From Sacculina carcini (lineage: Eukaryota; Arthropoda; Thecostraca; Sacculinidae): a stretch of 64,000 nucleotides of DNA. Below are positions 34,154 through 44,358 of this stretch, piece after piece. The stretch covers positions 2,313,317 to 2,377,316 of the forward strand of contig OU696584.1 of NCBI GenBank assembly GCA_916048095.2. The letters are read 5' to 3'. Position 1 is the stretch's first letter, and each line of letters opens with the position of its first letter. The notes beneath the pieces are model-generated. The model was not told where the DNA came from. It worked only from the letters and a program-made list of their open reading frames with translations, and did no database searches. Position numbers and translations under genes: made by a program.

Positions 34154-36184
34154 ACAGGCTCACTCATTTATTCCCCCATCTCGTACCTCATTGACTCATA
34201 CCTCTTCTTCGTCAAGCCTTTCTTCGTTTAATCATATTGAGTTATTTGATATTCTCCATCTTCTGTTTTCTACAAAAATAACTGTTTCTCCTGCTGATCC
34301 CATTAATTTTAAGGCTATTTCTAACTCTATTCTTCTTCTGGCTCCTTATTTCTTGTATATTATTAATTCCTATATACTACATGGTGGTTTCATGCCTGAT
34401 AAACATGCTGTTATATATCCTATTCTTTAAACCATCTCTTGATCCTTCTGTTGGTAAGAACTATCGTCCTGTTTCTATTATTGAGTTTATCTCGAAATTG
34501 TTGGAATCTGTTATTTTCTCTCAATTGTTTCCTTACGTAAGTCGTTTTCTTGATCCTTTTCAGTCTGGTTTTAGAACTTAATATATTTAACTTAACTTAA
34601 CTTAATATCTGTTGTTAATGATGTACTTTCCCATTTTTCTTATCGTAGTTCTGTTCTTCTTGTTTTGTTGGATATGTCTTCGGCTTTTGACCTAGTTTTT
34701 CATCCTATACTTCTCGATGCTCTATCTCATTTAGGTGTATGCTGTTCTGCCCTCTGTCTTATGAAATCTTATCTCACTGATCGATCATACTCTGTCAAAT
34801 TCAATGCTTTTGTTTCCGATTATTTACCTTTAATATCCGGTGTTCCTCAAGGCTCCATTCTTGGTCCCTTACTTTTTAACCTCTAAATCTCGTCCTTATG
34901 TCCTATTCTTCGTCGGCACTCCATCTCTTTCCATATTCATGCCGATGATATACATCTTTACTCTCCACTTCCGCTTTCACATGATGCTTTCTTATCTGAC
35001 ATTATCTCGGCCATTTCTGACTGGGCTTCTTCTCGTTTACCTTTGATTAACAATTTTATATCTGAATTCATTGCTCTACATCCTCCTCGTTTGTCTCCTC
35101 CACTTCTACCGTATCCTCTTTCTTCCTCAGTTCAAGATCTTGGTGTGACTCTTGATACGTCTCTCACTTTCTCTACCAATATTGAAAACGTAGTTCGTGT
35201 GTGTCGCCTTATTTGACGTTATTCATATCCTATCAGGCCTTTTATTGACCGACCATACTTCATTAAACTAGTTCAAGCTTTGATTTTCTCTCGTATTGAT
35301 TATTGTTGCACCCTCTACATTAACACTCCTCGCTATCATCTTCGTGGTCTTCAACGCATAATCAACCATGCCTGTTTAGTTCTCTCACGTACTCCATGTT
35401 TCCACACTTTCATTGGTTGCCTATTCCTAGAATTCACCATCGACTCTGTTGTTCAATATATATGTTTATTCATGATTCTATGCAACCGTGTTATCTCTCT
35501 GAATTACTGTCACCTTCTGGTACTTCTCCTCGTTCTTTGGTTTGTCCGAGGACGATCAATGAATCATTTTGGTCGGCAAAATCATTTTATTGCTGTGCCC
35601 CTCGTCTCTAAAACCCTCTTCCACCTCGTATTACAGTGCTGTCTCCGTACTCGAGATTTGCTTCTCCTCTTTGTGAGTAATTTTTTTCCTTGTCTTTTGA
35701 GCCTGATTCTCATTCTCTTATTGAATATGCGTCTGCCTGAAGGTTTTAGTGTATTTTTCTTGCTTCTTTGTTCATTGTATGTTGTATATGGGCTGTGTTG
35801 AGTGCGGCTTCATGTTTATAATGTGTGTTTGTATAAAACAATTTCTCTTTGCCGGCATGATGTTGATTTATGAGGTTTTCCCCATATACACTATTTATAT
35901 GTATGTATATCCGAACGTATGTAGTTTTGGTATTGATGTTGATGTGGGTTGTATTGTATTTGTTATGTTGTATCCTTGTTGGTGTTGTTAACTGATACAA
36001 AGATAACTGGTGTTATCTTTTATGGTGTTGTAACTTGTATTTTTCTGAATGTTTGTTTTTCTGCCTTTCGTCTCGATATCCTATATGGTGTATTTTAGAA
36101 TTGTTTATTTTGTGACTTATTTTCGATTTTTCGCGCTTATGTTGGTGGGCGCTATATCAAGAAATACATGCATGAATGAATGAA
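34154..36184 (+). mobile_element. L2-type LINE, RT and 3' end (third part of a split copy)
   Basis: Plus-strand continuation of the LINE after the gypsy. RT motifs in order: NYRPVSIIEFISKLLE (34460-34510), FQSGFR, LLDMSSAFDLV (34665-34700), SGVPQGSILGPLLFN (34835-34885), a HADD-type catalytic site (near 34940), LGVTLD, HWLPIPRIHHRLC (near 35410) and a C-terminal CAPRL motif. The 3' UTR reaches GCGCTATATCAAGAAATACA and ends in (ATGA)n at about 36165-36184, the L2-type tail. Several frame changes show that it is decayed. With 21362-21623 and 28948-29438 it makes up one scattered copy. Confidence 0.8.
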
Positions 36185-36365
36185 GGGCTGCGGGCTCATT
36201 AAACGACACTGGTTGAATGCGTGCTCCACTGTGTTGTTTGGTTTTGTAATGAAAATGTTGCAAAATTGACAGTGTCAGCTGTACGTTAGGGGAAAATTGT
36301 ATATTGAAAGTTGTCATTAATAATAGGTATACATCTCAAAATAAGTAGGAAATTGTTTATATGTT
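36185..36365. other. Short unassigned stretch
   Basis: Sequence between two LINE pieces. I see no coding frame, repeat or defined element in it. Confidence 0.4.
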
Positions 36366-36850
36366 TTTGTTCGAATTTTTTTCTGCTTCTTTGTTCCTCG
36401 TCTCTACAACTCCTTGCCTTCTCGTACCCGGTCATCACCTTCACTTAGATCAGTGGTTCCCAACCTGGGGGTAAATTACCCCCTGGTGGTAATTTAGCAA
36501 TTGTTCGGGGGTAATGTAGCGGTGTCAGGAAAATGCTAAGAATTCTGAAATTCAAGAAAATATTGCGGTACCTTGTATTGGGATTAATGTTAACTTAGCA
36601 TATTATGTTTATTGTTTGCATTGTGTGGATATTGTATTGCTCATATGGCGTGTTATATATAGTTGTGTGTGCACGCGTGCGTGTGTTTGTGAATGCTTAA
36701 AGTAACATATACAGTAACAAAGGGGTAACATGCTTAATATGGGATGCTAAATTGGGTAACAAGCTGAAAAAGGTTGGGAACCACTGACTTAGATCCTTCT
36801 CTTCTGCTCTTCATGTACATCTTCTTGAGTCTACCTCTCCCTGTTGAATG
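36366..36850 (+). mobile_element. L2-type LINE 3' fragment, split by a MITE
   Basis: 36366-36450 and 36787-36850 together encode the L2 C-terminal signature (VPRLYNSLPSRTRSSPSLRS, then ALHVHLLES). The piece is interrupted by the hAT MITE at 36451-36786. Compare APRLYNYLPSHI in the 22.6-24.0 kb LINE. Confidence 0.7.
36451..36786. mobile_element. hAT-type MITE with perfect TIRs and 8-bp TSD
   Basis: 336 bp bounded by CAGTGGTTCCCAACCT and its exact reverse complement AGGTTGGGAACCACTG, with the perfect 8-bp duplication ACTTAGAT at 36443-36450 and 36787-36794. These features define a hAT MITE. It has no coding capacity; the interior has a GTGTGTGTGC-type stretch near 36660-36690 and GGGGTAA motifs near each end. 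It would need a hAT transposase supplied elsewhere. Confidence 0.95.
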
Positions 36851-37547
36851 GTTTCGTGTTTATCTTTTGTATGTACGATATATAACAAGTTATTCCTCGA
36901 CGACTTCCAACCTGCTTGTAGCTTTCTTGGTCTTGTGAGCCACTGGCAATTGGAGGGATACTCCAGTTTACAGCTTACAGTTTATTGTTCTGTAGAACAC
37001 AACAACTAAAACTATATTTACTGACAGGCGCGCATTACTGCCCCACGCGCGCGTACAAGACTTCACACCATGACCGATGCTCGAGTACGACTCCCTCACG
37101 CTCATACCATCACACACGGGAGCACACACGGACAAGCAAACACAGTTCACACAGTCACACCCGACTCTTACAACCAATCAGCGGCGAGCTGGTCAAGTGC
37201 TCGCCGCCGCTGGACATAAACACGTAACAGCATGTCACGCATACACACATACAATAACAATAAACATGTATTTGTATAGCACCCATACATAACACAAGCG
37301 CGAATGAAACAACTGTGAACAAGCAATAGCTGTAAACGATGGCAGGATGTGAGAAAAGAGATAGGTTGATATTTACAGATAGAACATTTACAGGTTGATA
37401 GAACAGAATATATATGAGGCAGAGAAAAACACGATCATAAGACAGCAATACAACACTCAACAAGCAAAAACATATTTCATCGACTAAAGCAAATCACACA
37501 TTCTACACATGATGGATATGATATTAGTGTGAAATGCAACATAAAAG
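36851..37547. other. Gene-free stretch
   Basis: Contains CACACA-rich DNA (37100-37160) and a palindromic GCGCGC stretch near 37028-37060 whose wording (AGGCGCGC...CCCACG.GCG) recurs at 44283-44330, suggesting an unidentified dispersed repeat. No coding sequence is supported. Confidence 0.4.
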
Positions 37548-37890
37548 AAGTTAAAGGTTAAGGTTAAAAGCCTAAGTGGCAGCTGCTAAACGGGAAGAAG
37601 CCGAAGCTTATGAACACACAGGCGTGCCCCGTGCCGCTCGCTGCCACCGCAGAACCGACCCTCTCCACAATATGGCGCAACAAGGACGTAAGACGTATTA
37701 GAGAGGGCCACCTCCCCAGAATGCATGACACAACTCATGACTGATATCTGGTACCATCATTTACTGCTGGGTGGACAGGGGCTGTGGGATTGTAGAATTC
37801 GCCCAATGAAATTCTGCTCCGCCGGGTTTCGAACCACGGACCTCCCGCTTGTGAGGCGGGTGTGCTAACAACTACACCACGGAGTCCGTG
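37548..37890 (-). mobile_element. tRNA-Val-derived SINE
   Basis: On the minus strand, 37884-37815 reads as a tRNA-like head: CTCCGTGGTGTAGTTGTTAG (A-box region), an anticodon stem-loop CCCGC-CTCACAA-GCGGG with anticodon CAC (valine), and a B box GGTTCGAAACC. The T stem has two mismatched pairs, so a working tRNA is unlikely. About 265 bp of unrelated body follows (with GTGGCCCTCTCTAATACG), ending in a GTTAAGGTTAAAAG-type tail at 37548-37570. Head, body and simple tail fit a SINE driven by the internal Pol III promoter. Confidence 0.7.
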
Positions 37891-37914
37891 GTGAATGTGA
37901 AAGTGATGGTGAAT

Positions 37915-38632
37915 TATTTGCATAGGGAGGCGTACGGTGTAAAAGCATGAAAATTAGGGTGGAAAGATTAAGCGAGAAGATATTTACGAAGTGAGGAAGA
38001 AACAGTAGTTTACGATGAAGCTGAAGTGATTGAGGGAGGAAAACCATTGTAGAGTCGACGCGCATAACAAGAGAAGGTTTTGCAGACCAAGGAGATTGGT
38101 TTATAGCGCGAGGACTGGACAAGGGACAATAAGTACGAGAACATAATTCAGCAGAAGGAACCAGAATATCTACAAGATATGACGGAGAACGACTATTAAG
38201 AAGAGTTTAATATATGAGACAACACACACGAAAATGAACTCTTGGAATAATTCGAAGCCAGTGGAATTGGAACAGATATTGAGAGGTATGGCGTCAGGGA
38301 AAAGGATGAAGTACAAAGCGACAGTATTGATTAATTATTTTGTGGAGCATTTTCAAGGATTTGACGGTGAGAGTGGTGGAGTGAGCTGCAATAATCCAGA
38401 CGAGAGAAAACAAGAGACTGGATTAATCTGATGGAAGAAGGCCGGTCTAAACGGTTGCGAATAGGACATAGACAGACATAAATCAATCGACAGGTACGGG
38501 AGATAGAAACAACGTTATTATTAGACATGTTGGAATAAAAAATAACGCCCAAATTTCGAACAGAAGAAGGTATAAAACATATATAGATATAAGACCTATA
38601 CACGCAGTAAACTACACAAAACACGAACACGT
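37915..38632 (-). mobile_element. L2-type LINE fragment, decayed
   Basis: Minus-strand pieces encode the end of the RT and the C-terminal region: SSVRNLGVIF (38331-38630), RPSSIRLIQSLVFSRLDYC, then SSPRAINQSPWSAKPS (38120-37865). This is the same family as the other L2-like LINEs here but more degraded. The SINE at 37548-37890 lies directly downstream on the same strand. Confidence 0.7.
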
Positions 38633-38633
38633 A

Positions 38634-38662
38634 TCACACACACACACGCGTACACATACACA

Positions 38663-38699
<37 letters not shown>

Positions 38700-38725
38700 A
38701 CACATACACACACACACACGTAGAC
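38634..38725. repeat. (AC)n microsatellite
   Basis: Nearly pure CA repeats with CGTACACA interruptions. No gene. Confidence 0.95.
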
Positions 38726-39384
38726 AGTAAACTATACACACTCCAACTCGCTCACATATTCACAATACATATGCAAAATATTCCCTAGTTGGTTACTGCC
38801 TTACTACTTTGATCTTTGTAAAGAATATATTTGGGAATACTTAATTTTCATTTGGAAAATACCTCTATACATTTAAGCATTTGATGAGAAAACTAAATCG
38901 TCCCTCATCTATAGCTGCTCTGCGGAAATGGAACCACTGTAGAGCTCCACACATCTTTAGCGTAGATGTGACTATCATTTATCAACTAGCAATTAGGAAC
39001 CCAAGCATGAAACGAATCTCTTCAGGTGTTTTAGGTTGTATTGAGACTTCCTTATGCAACGCGGTATGTGTGCATTGGTGTTGGAACGAGCTGATTTGAA
39101 CTCTTCAAGCTTGACATGACCTTCCATAATTCATTGATTGATTGCGTCACTGTTTTGGCCATCTGTGTCTGTCACTTCCTCTGCATCTTCTTCCGTGTTG
39201 TTTCTAACGTGACTCGTTCCATTCCGATGTTGCCCGCTATTCGCGCGATCATTCAGATCAACACAAACCATCGTGAGTATTGTGCTTCAATCGCAGTACT
39301 GTGTCATCTTTTGTCGCTTCGCGCAGTATTTAGGCCCGTGGTATCACTGCGTCACGTGTCGTAGTCAGAGCCGATGCGAGGTTC
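38726..39384. other. Gene-free stretch
   Basis: Unique-looking AT-rich sequence. Short open frames at 38881-39099 and 39116-39364 have no recognisable motif and no splice context that I can defend. Confidence 0.4.
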
Positions 39385-39630
39385 TATGGGTTCCCCGAAA
39401 GCAGTTCTTGGGACCACCATTATAAATAGAATACCATTATAATGGAGGTCCGACTTCGCCAAAATGCAGTTATGAGCAGCTCCTACGTCTCTATTAATCT
39501 GGTGACTTTTATGCGCTGCTTTATGACAAGTTTTAATATCGTGCGTGAGGCAACGGACCTGCTTAACACTCGCCCCTCCCTGACGTGGGTTCGGGGCGGT
39601 TGCTACGGATCTGGTCGTAGTGTTTGTCTT
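39385..39630. repeat. Dispersed repeat, copy 1 (diverged pair with 63620-63850)
   Basis: Shares an ordered series of words with 63620-63850: ACCATTATAAT.GAGGT.CGACTT, then AAAATGCAGT, TTTTAATATC, AACACTCG and GGTTGCTACG. Identity looks like roughly two thirds. Length and dispersion suggest a SINE-like or LINE-tail repeat; neither end nor family could be fixed. Confidence 0.5.
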
Positions 39631-39898
39631 AGGATATTTCGGGTTGACTCTTGTATGTCGACCGAGCCTGTTGTTTGTGAATGAGGATAACACAATCCAC
39701 TAACACAGTTGGTTAATTAATTTCGCTAGTAAAATTCGCTAACACTTTCCGCCAACATAGTCGGCAGTTCGTCAAATCAGCTAGCAAGCACAGTTGTCTA
39801 GCACGACCCGCTAGAACAGTCCGCTGACAATGGTCGTTTGTACAGTTTGCTAATACCATCCGCTAACACAGTCCGCTGGTGTATCACCGATCGCGGGG

Positions 39899-39980
<82 letters not shown>

Positions 39981-40403
39981 GTGGTTTCTACAGTGTACGG
40001 TAGCATACACCGTAGAAAATATGGTAGCAACATGATTGAGTGTATGTGCGATGTAGGAGAACTATTCTTTCCATAATATATGCGATGTTTTAATGTATTT
40101 GTAGCTGATATCGTATGGTAATATATAATTTCATTTTGCCACACTGTGATTACATTGATTTGTGTTATATACCACGTCCACATTGTAATTGTATCGTACG
40201 GTCATTGTAATCGTATCGTACGGTCCGTGTGAGTGCTCAAATCCACATCATACTATAGCTTTGACCGCCGTCTGTGCGTGTATTTGCTTATTTTGCTGGT
40301 TGGTTCTACTCACTCATGCTCGCAATGATTATTCTCGCCGGCTTGTTGACAACACACAGCGCATAATCAGTGGTTGTCGGGCGTGTTTTCGCGTGTTGGC
40401 AGC
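39631..40403. other. Upstream region of the candidate exon, with a (TA)n tract
   Basis: 39720-39890 contains repeated phrases (CCGCTAACA, TCGCTA) that look like a degenerate minisatellite. 39902-39979 is a 78-bp (TA)n tract. 40180-40230 has a short direct repeat of GTAATCGTATCGTACGGT. No gene until the GC-rich candidate exon at 40404. Confidence 0.5.
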
Positions 40404-40593
40404 ATGTTCGCCACGTCCAGCACCACCACCACTCCCACTGTTCTCCCTCAACAATCACCACACCAACATCAACACCAACACCAACAGCATGTGGCATGTG
40501 TCAGCTCGTCGGCTGTTTGTGCGTCCGCTGGCAGGTTGACGTCCTCAGCTGCTCCGTCGGCCGCCGCCACCGTCGTTTATACGGGCGCGTCAG
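40404..40593 (+). CDS. Candidate host exon 1, Ser/Thr/His/Gln-rich, partial gene
   Basis: Seen: a frame opening at ATG 40404 (MFATSSTTTTPTV...), then QSPHQHQHQHQQH and a Ser/Ala-rich stretch, ending ...VVYTGASG at a GTGAGC donor (GT at 40594-40595). One base of the last codon (G, 40593) remains in the exon. The frame is also open upstream to 40350, so this could be an internal exon using an AG near 40359, 40370 or 40402 instead of the first coding exon. GC content is well above the flanks. The exon at 58592 supplies the two bases that complete the codon. The low-complexity composition suggests a regulatory protein, but no domain is visible. Confidence 0.5.
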
Positions 40594-40768
40594 GTGAGCT
40601 GTAGATAGAGCATCTAGCGTAGCGGTTGTTGACCTGGGCTCGGTCGAACCCCAGGGTTCGCTGAGTCAGTGTGAGGGGTACGTCGATTTGGTTCATGTTT
40701 TAGGGGCTCATGTTTTGCTGAATTTGTTCATTGAACACAGTTTGTGCACTATATAGTTTTATACATAT

Positions 40769-40811
40769 ACTAGCGACAAATTCCGCACTTTGAGCGGTTA
40801 TTGTCGCTAGT
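40769..40811. repeat. 43-nt hairpin element, copy 1
   Basis: The sequence begins ACTAGCGACAA and ends TTGTCGCTAGT, an 11-bp perfect outer stem, with an inner CCGC/GCGG stem. It has the same length and layout as 56838-56880, in the same orientation. It lies just after AT-rich sequence. No protein coding. It could be a short mobile hairpin or the end of a larger element. Confidence 0.85.
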
Positions 40812-41689
40812 AGATCCACACTGCGTGCGTCTCGTAAGCTCGTCAATTATGATGATGATGCAAAAAAATGGCGGGTGCTGAGTGGCACGAGTCGTCGCCC
40901 GCAGCGTTCAAAATATCCCAACTGTCACTGAGACTGGATCAGGTTGGCCCATCGCACGCTGTCGCCGGCCAGAGCGACTACGTCGGACATGCTGCCGAGG
41001 CCGATCTTCTCCAGGTCGCTGCTGAGTAGGTATCTCAGAGTGTAGCGACAAGCACCTCCTCTGCGCCATGGTTCGGTCGGCGCGCTCGTGGCGACGACCG
41101 CCATCGGCGACGCATGCCGCGTTTGAGATGGTGCGGAGGTACCAAATGTTCAAGCAGTATCTCAGCAGCGCCCTGTGCCCCGTGTCGACGATATCTTCCA
41201 AAGACTGTGTCAGCGACCAGCTCTCGCCGCCATACAGCAGAGTAGACTGCACGGTGGCCCTGAACAGCTGCACCTTACGTTGCGCAGATATAGATGATCT
41301 CCACACTGTAGAGCGCTTCCTTGCAGCTAGCCATGCTAGCTGACGTCTGCGAGTGAAGGCTCGATGGCTGTTAGGAATATCGCAGGTAGCCCAGGTAGCA
41401 GAAGTTGTCAATTGTTGGTAACGAGGAACCGGATCGGCTGGAAGTCGTAGAACTGGCGTCGCATCCGATCATTGTGACAGAGCACTTCCTCGTGTTCAGT
41501 ACCAAGCCGAGAGATGCTGCTGAAACTTCGAAGCGATGGAGTTGTCGCTGGGCGGCAGCTGGGGTGTCGGCCACAATCACCACATCGTCAGCGTAGGCTA
41601 AAGAAGTAAGCATGATGTCGCGATGAGAGTCGTCGACGTACTGTGTAACTGTCTGCGTCATTCAAGCTGGTTCTCAGCACATAATCCAT

Positions 41690-42454
41690 TCATAGTATGA
41701 AAATATATGGTGCTAAAGTGTCGCCATGCAACACACCAGAAGTAGTTTCAAACGATTTGGTCTCACCCGAAGCTGTGCGCACGGTGGCAGATGTCCCGGT
41801 GTAAAGGCTCATAATCGAGTGGACCACAACAGTGTCGCAGCAGTAGTGTTGCAGTATTTGTCTCATGGCAGCGCGACTGATGTTGTCGAAAGCTTTTTCG
41901 AAGTCTACAGCGATCAGGCACAGATACTTCTTTCTCGCGGTCGCGTCCTCCATGCAGATTCGGAGCGCTACAATCTGCTCAGTGGTGCCTCTATTCGGTA
42001 GAAAACCAGCTTGCTTGGCCAGTAAAGCACCGTCGATGTGAGTGCGCAATCGGTCAAGCAGCACTCTATTGCACAGTTTGGCAGCGGCTGGCATGAGCGA
42101 TATGCCGCGTAGGTTCTGAGGTGCCATATTGCCTGTTTTCTTGGGCGGGGGAACGATCACTGAATGGAGCCATTCCTCAGGCGAACCAGTGCCATCTATC
42201 ACGCCATTGATGAAAGGAATCACCAGAGGCGTCAGCTCGCTAATCTTCCACACGTCTGCTGGGACGTGTGGAAGATTACAGGACGTGTGGAAGATTAAAT
42301 CATAGCCTGCAGATTTTCCACAAGCCGTGGAATTTGCAGCAGACTGTTGCTCGCTAGGTGTGACATGAGAGTGCCATACAGGGTGTACATGTGATACATG
42401 AGCCGGCTGCACTCGGCGGCTCCCGTCTGTGTTTGGCGGTTTAGAAGTGCACAA
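41690..42454 (-). CDS. RTE-like LINE reverse transcriptase segment
   Basis: A 254-codon open segment with RT motifs: FINGVIDGTGSPEEWLHS, ISLMPAAAKLCNRVLLDRL, KQAGFLPNRGTTEQIVALR, LIAVDFEKAFDNISR (motif A) and SGVLHGDTLAPYIFIL (motif B). The catalytic YADD motif lies downstream in another frame (41371-41661). Its N-terminal codons appear to run through the linker, and the start Met is not meaningful. Part of the LINE at 40845-43255, not a host gene. Confidence 0.8.
   Translation of the reverse strand: MCTSKPPNTDGSRRVQPAHVSHVHPVWHSHVTPSEQQSAANSTACGKSAGYDLIFHTSCNLPHVPADVWKISELTPLVIPFINGVIDGTGSPEEWLHSVIVPPPKKTGNMAPQNLRGISLMPAAAKLCNRVLLDRLRTHIDGALLAKQAGFLPNRGTTEQIVALRICMEDATARKKYLCLIAVDFEKAFDNISRAAMRQILQHYCCDTVVVHSIMSLYTGTSATVRTASGETKSFETTSGVLHGDTLAPYIFIL
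42241..42278. repeat. Perfect 16-bp stem hairpin with a tandem partial copy
   Basis: TAATCTTCCACACGTC (42241-42256) pairs exactly with 42263-42278 around a 6-base loop, TGCTGG. The second arm is then repeated directly at 42281-42297 (GGACGTGTGGAAGATTA). It interrupts the LINE linker-RT junction and looks like local inverted and direct duplication. Confidence 0.9.
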
Positions 42455-43255
42455 AAATGCTGCTTCGCTGAGTTTAAGCGCTCGTTGACGCTTTCAGCAG
42501 ACGTGACGCACGGGGCTGTACGTTTCCTGCCCATCAAGTCGTTGATTGCTCGCGACATCGCTGCGCTTCTTGCGGACTCACGGTGAGACATTATTTCTTC
42601 CGCCATCTTCCGCATCGTTTCCTCTTGGTGCCGCGTGTGCGGCTGTAGCAGTTGCTGATTTCTCTCCGACATGTTGTGCTCATTGGAAGACAATCCTCTC
42701 CGGCGAATAGAAGCGATTGCTGGATCATCCCAAGAGGTGACAAGTCGTTTTCTGCGTATATTTGGCACTACACGCGATGCTGCAAAATTGACGGCTTCAA
42801 TTATGTCACCATAACTGTGGCTAGTGTCAGCAATGCGGTTGTTTACAGTGGCGACAATGCGTCTGCGTGTGCCCTTCCTACCTAACGCACTCCAATCTGG
42901 TCTCGTCCTTGTCGAAAGCCGTCGTCACCGCCACAGACGTGTCCTTAGTGTGCACATAACCAATGCATGATCCGAAATGATACACTTTGGTATGATTCTG
43001 CGTACTTGACCCATTATTCGACGATGACGGTTTTCGATGAATATATAATCTAACCGTGCTAAACGCTGTCTCGGGCCGAATAATGTGGTCAAGTGAGTAC
43101 GCTTTTGTCGTATGCAGCCATTTACCGGTGTGAGCTCACAGCTAACAGCGAATGTATCGACAGCGGTAGTGTGTTCGGTATTATACTGTTCGTGACCGTG
43201 AAATGTCCTCACGCAGTTGGTCAAATCGCAAGTCAAATCGCAGTTGGTCAAAGCG

Positions 43256-44135
43256 TTTGATTATAATGAATCAAACGCTTTAGAGAGGTCTAAGAACATT
43301 CCTATTACAAAAGCTCCTTCGTCTAATTTTTGTAAATATCTGAAGTAAATTTTAGAATAGCAGTTTCTGTAGAAAGTTTAGGTCTGAATCCGAATTGATT
43401 TTCATTTAATAAGTTTTTTTTCCTAGGTATTTATTTAGTCTTTTTGAGATTAATTTTTCAATTATTTTGCTTACTGCCGGTAATAGAGAGATTGGTCGGT
43501 AGAGTGTGGCGGCCGGACCTGCGGTGTGCCAGCCGGGGCCGTGAGGCTTTGCCCCCGCAAAATTACACGCGAACACAGCCCTCTCTACTGCTTTGTTCAA
43601 ATGCGTAATTATATTATTATCGGTAGTTACTAATGTTGTTTTTATCTCCTGTTTTAAACACGGGCACAACTTTAGCTATTTTTAATTTTTCTGGAAATCA
43701 CCGGTCGAGAATGATAGATTTATAATGTGAGATAACGGATTACTTATGAACGCTCGTACTTCGCGTAGTATTCTCGGCGGAATGTAATCACAACCTGCAT
43801 AATTTTTGTTGAGGATTTTTAAACAGTCACTTGTTTCCATTGGATCAGTTGGATACAAGTACAACGAAGTGTTTGCCGGCTGGTTCAGGTATTTCATATA
43901 GCTATTGTTGCGTGACACGTTATTGTTAGAGAGTCCAGCCGTGAAAAAATGATCATTCAACTTATTAGCAATCACCAGATCAGTACCACCTATCGCAGAA
44001 AGATCGTTTTTCTCTGCTATGTTTCTCCCTAGGATAGTTTATTATACGTCAATGTTGTTTTGGATTTCCTTGAAATTCTTTCAATTGATCTTTGTAAAAT
44101 TTATTTTTTGCTGCTCTCAGTGTTCGAGTTAAGGT
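43256..44135 (-). mobile_element. Second LINE fragment (Jockey/CR1-like), decayed
   Basis: Minus-strand segments encode NKLNDHFFTAGLSNNN and SCDYIPPRILRE-like linker (43682-43975), YRPISLLPAVSKIIEKLISKR (43420-43490) and IGMFLDLSKAFDSL (near 43255-43300), the RT up to motif A. It ends where the RTE-like LINE begins, with a short local duplication of CAAATCGCAGTTGGTCAAA at 43219-43251. Frame changes show decay. The RT wording differs from the L2 copies, so this is another family. Confidence 0.7.
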
Positions 44136-44358
44136 GTTTCTGTATTTTTTGTATTCTTCTTTGAACGTGATTGGCCACTTTTTTATAGTTTCTCAAGTTT
44201 ATGTTTTCTACGTATACATTCCTTTAGACTTTTTGTTAAATAAGTGTAAACAAATTCCTATCCGGTTCCAGAGTATGTATTCAAAGACAGGCGCGCGTGG
44301 GACATCACAGTCCCACGAGCGCCTACATGACACACCGCTCGTAAGCACGCCTCAAGAC
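44136..44358. other. Unassigned stretch before the hAT element
   Basis: AT-rich, then a GC-rich piece (44283-44340) resembling 37026-37060 and containing the small inverted repeat GTGGGACATCACAGTCCCAC (44291-44310). No gene is seen. Confidence 0.45.

Larger units (their letters stand above)
40845..43255 (-). mobile_element. RTE-like LINE, 5'-truncated and decayed
   Basis: Minus-strand order: end of an apurinic-type endonuclease (RLDYIFIENRHRR and ISDHAL, about 42925-43080), a linker with HTRHQEETMRKMAEEI, then reverse transcriptase (LRGISLMPAAAKL, KQAGFLPNRGTTEQI, IAVDFEKAFDNI, SGVLHGDTLAPYIFIL, LAYADDVVIVA), and a C-terminal block (LFRATVQSTLLYGGESW, 40908-41411). The 3' end is a (CAT)n-type tail near 40850-40862. 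Wording such as GVLHGDTLAPY and TLLYGGESW points to the RTE group, exact clade uncertain. Frame changes show decay; most of the endonuclease is missing. Confidence 0.8.

Noticed and set aside
37815-37884. Functional tRNA-Val(CAC) gene
   Set aside because: Two mismatched pairs in the T stem and an attached body and tail point to a SINE.
39798-40183. Open frames of repeated Tyr-Ile
   Set aside because: They are translations of the (TA)n tract.
40620-40690. tRNA-like sequence after exon 1
   Set aside because: Short A-box and B-box resemblances (TAGCGGTTG, GGTCGAACCCC) but no cloverleaf can be drawn.
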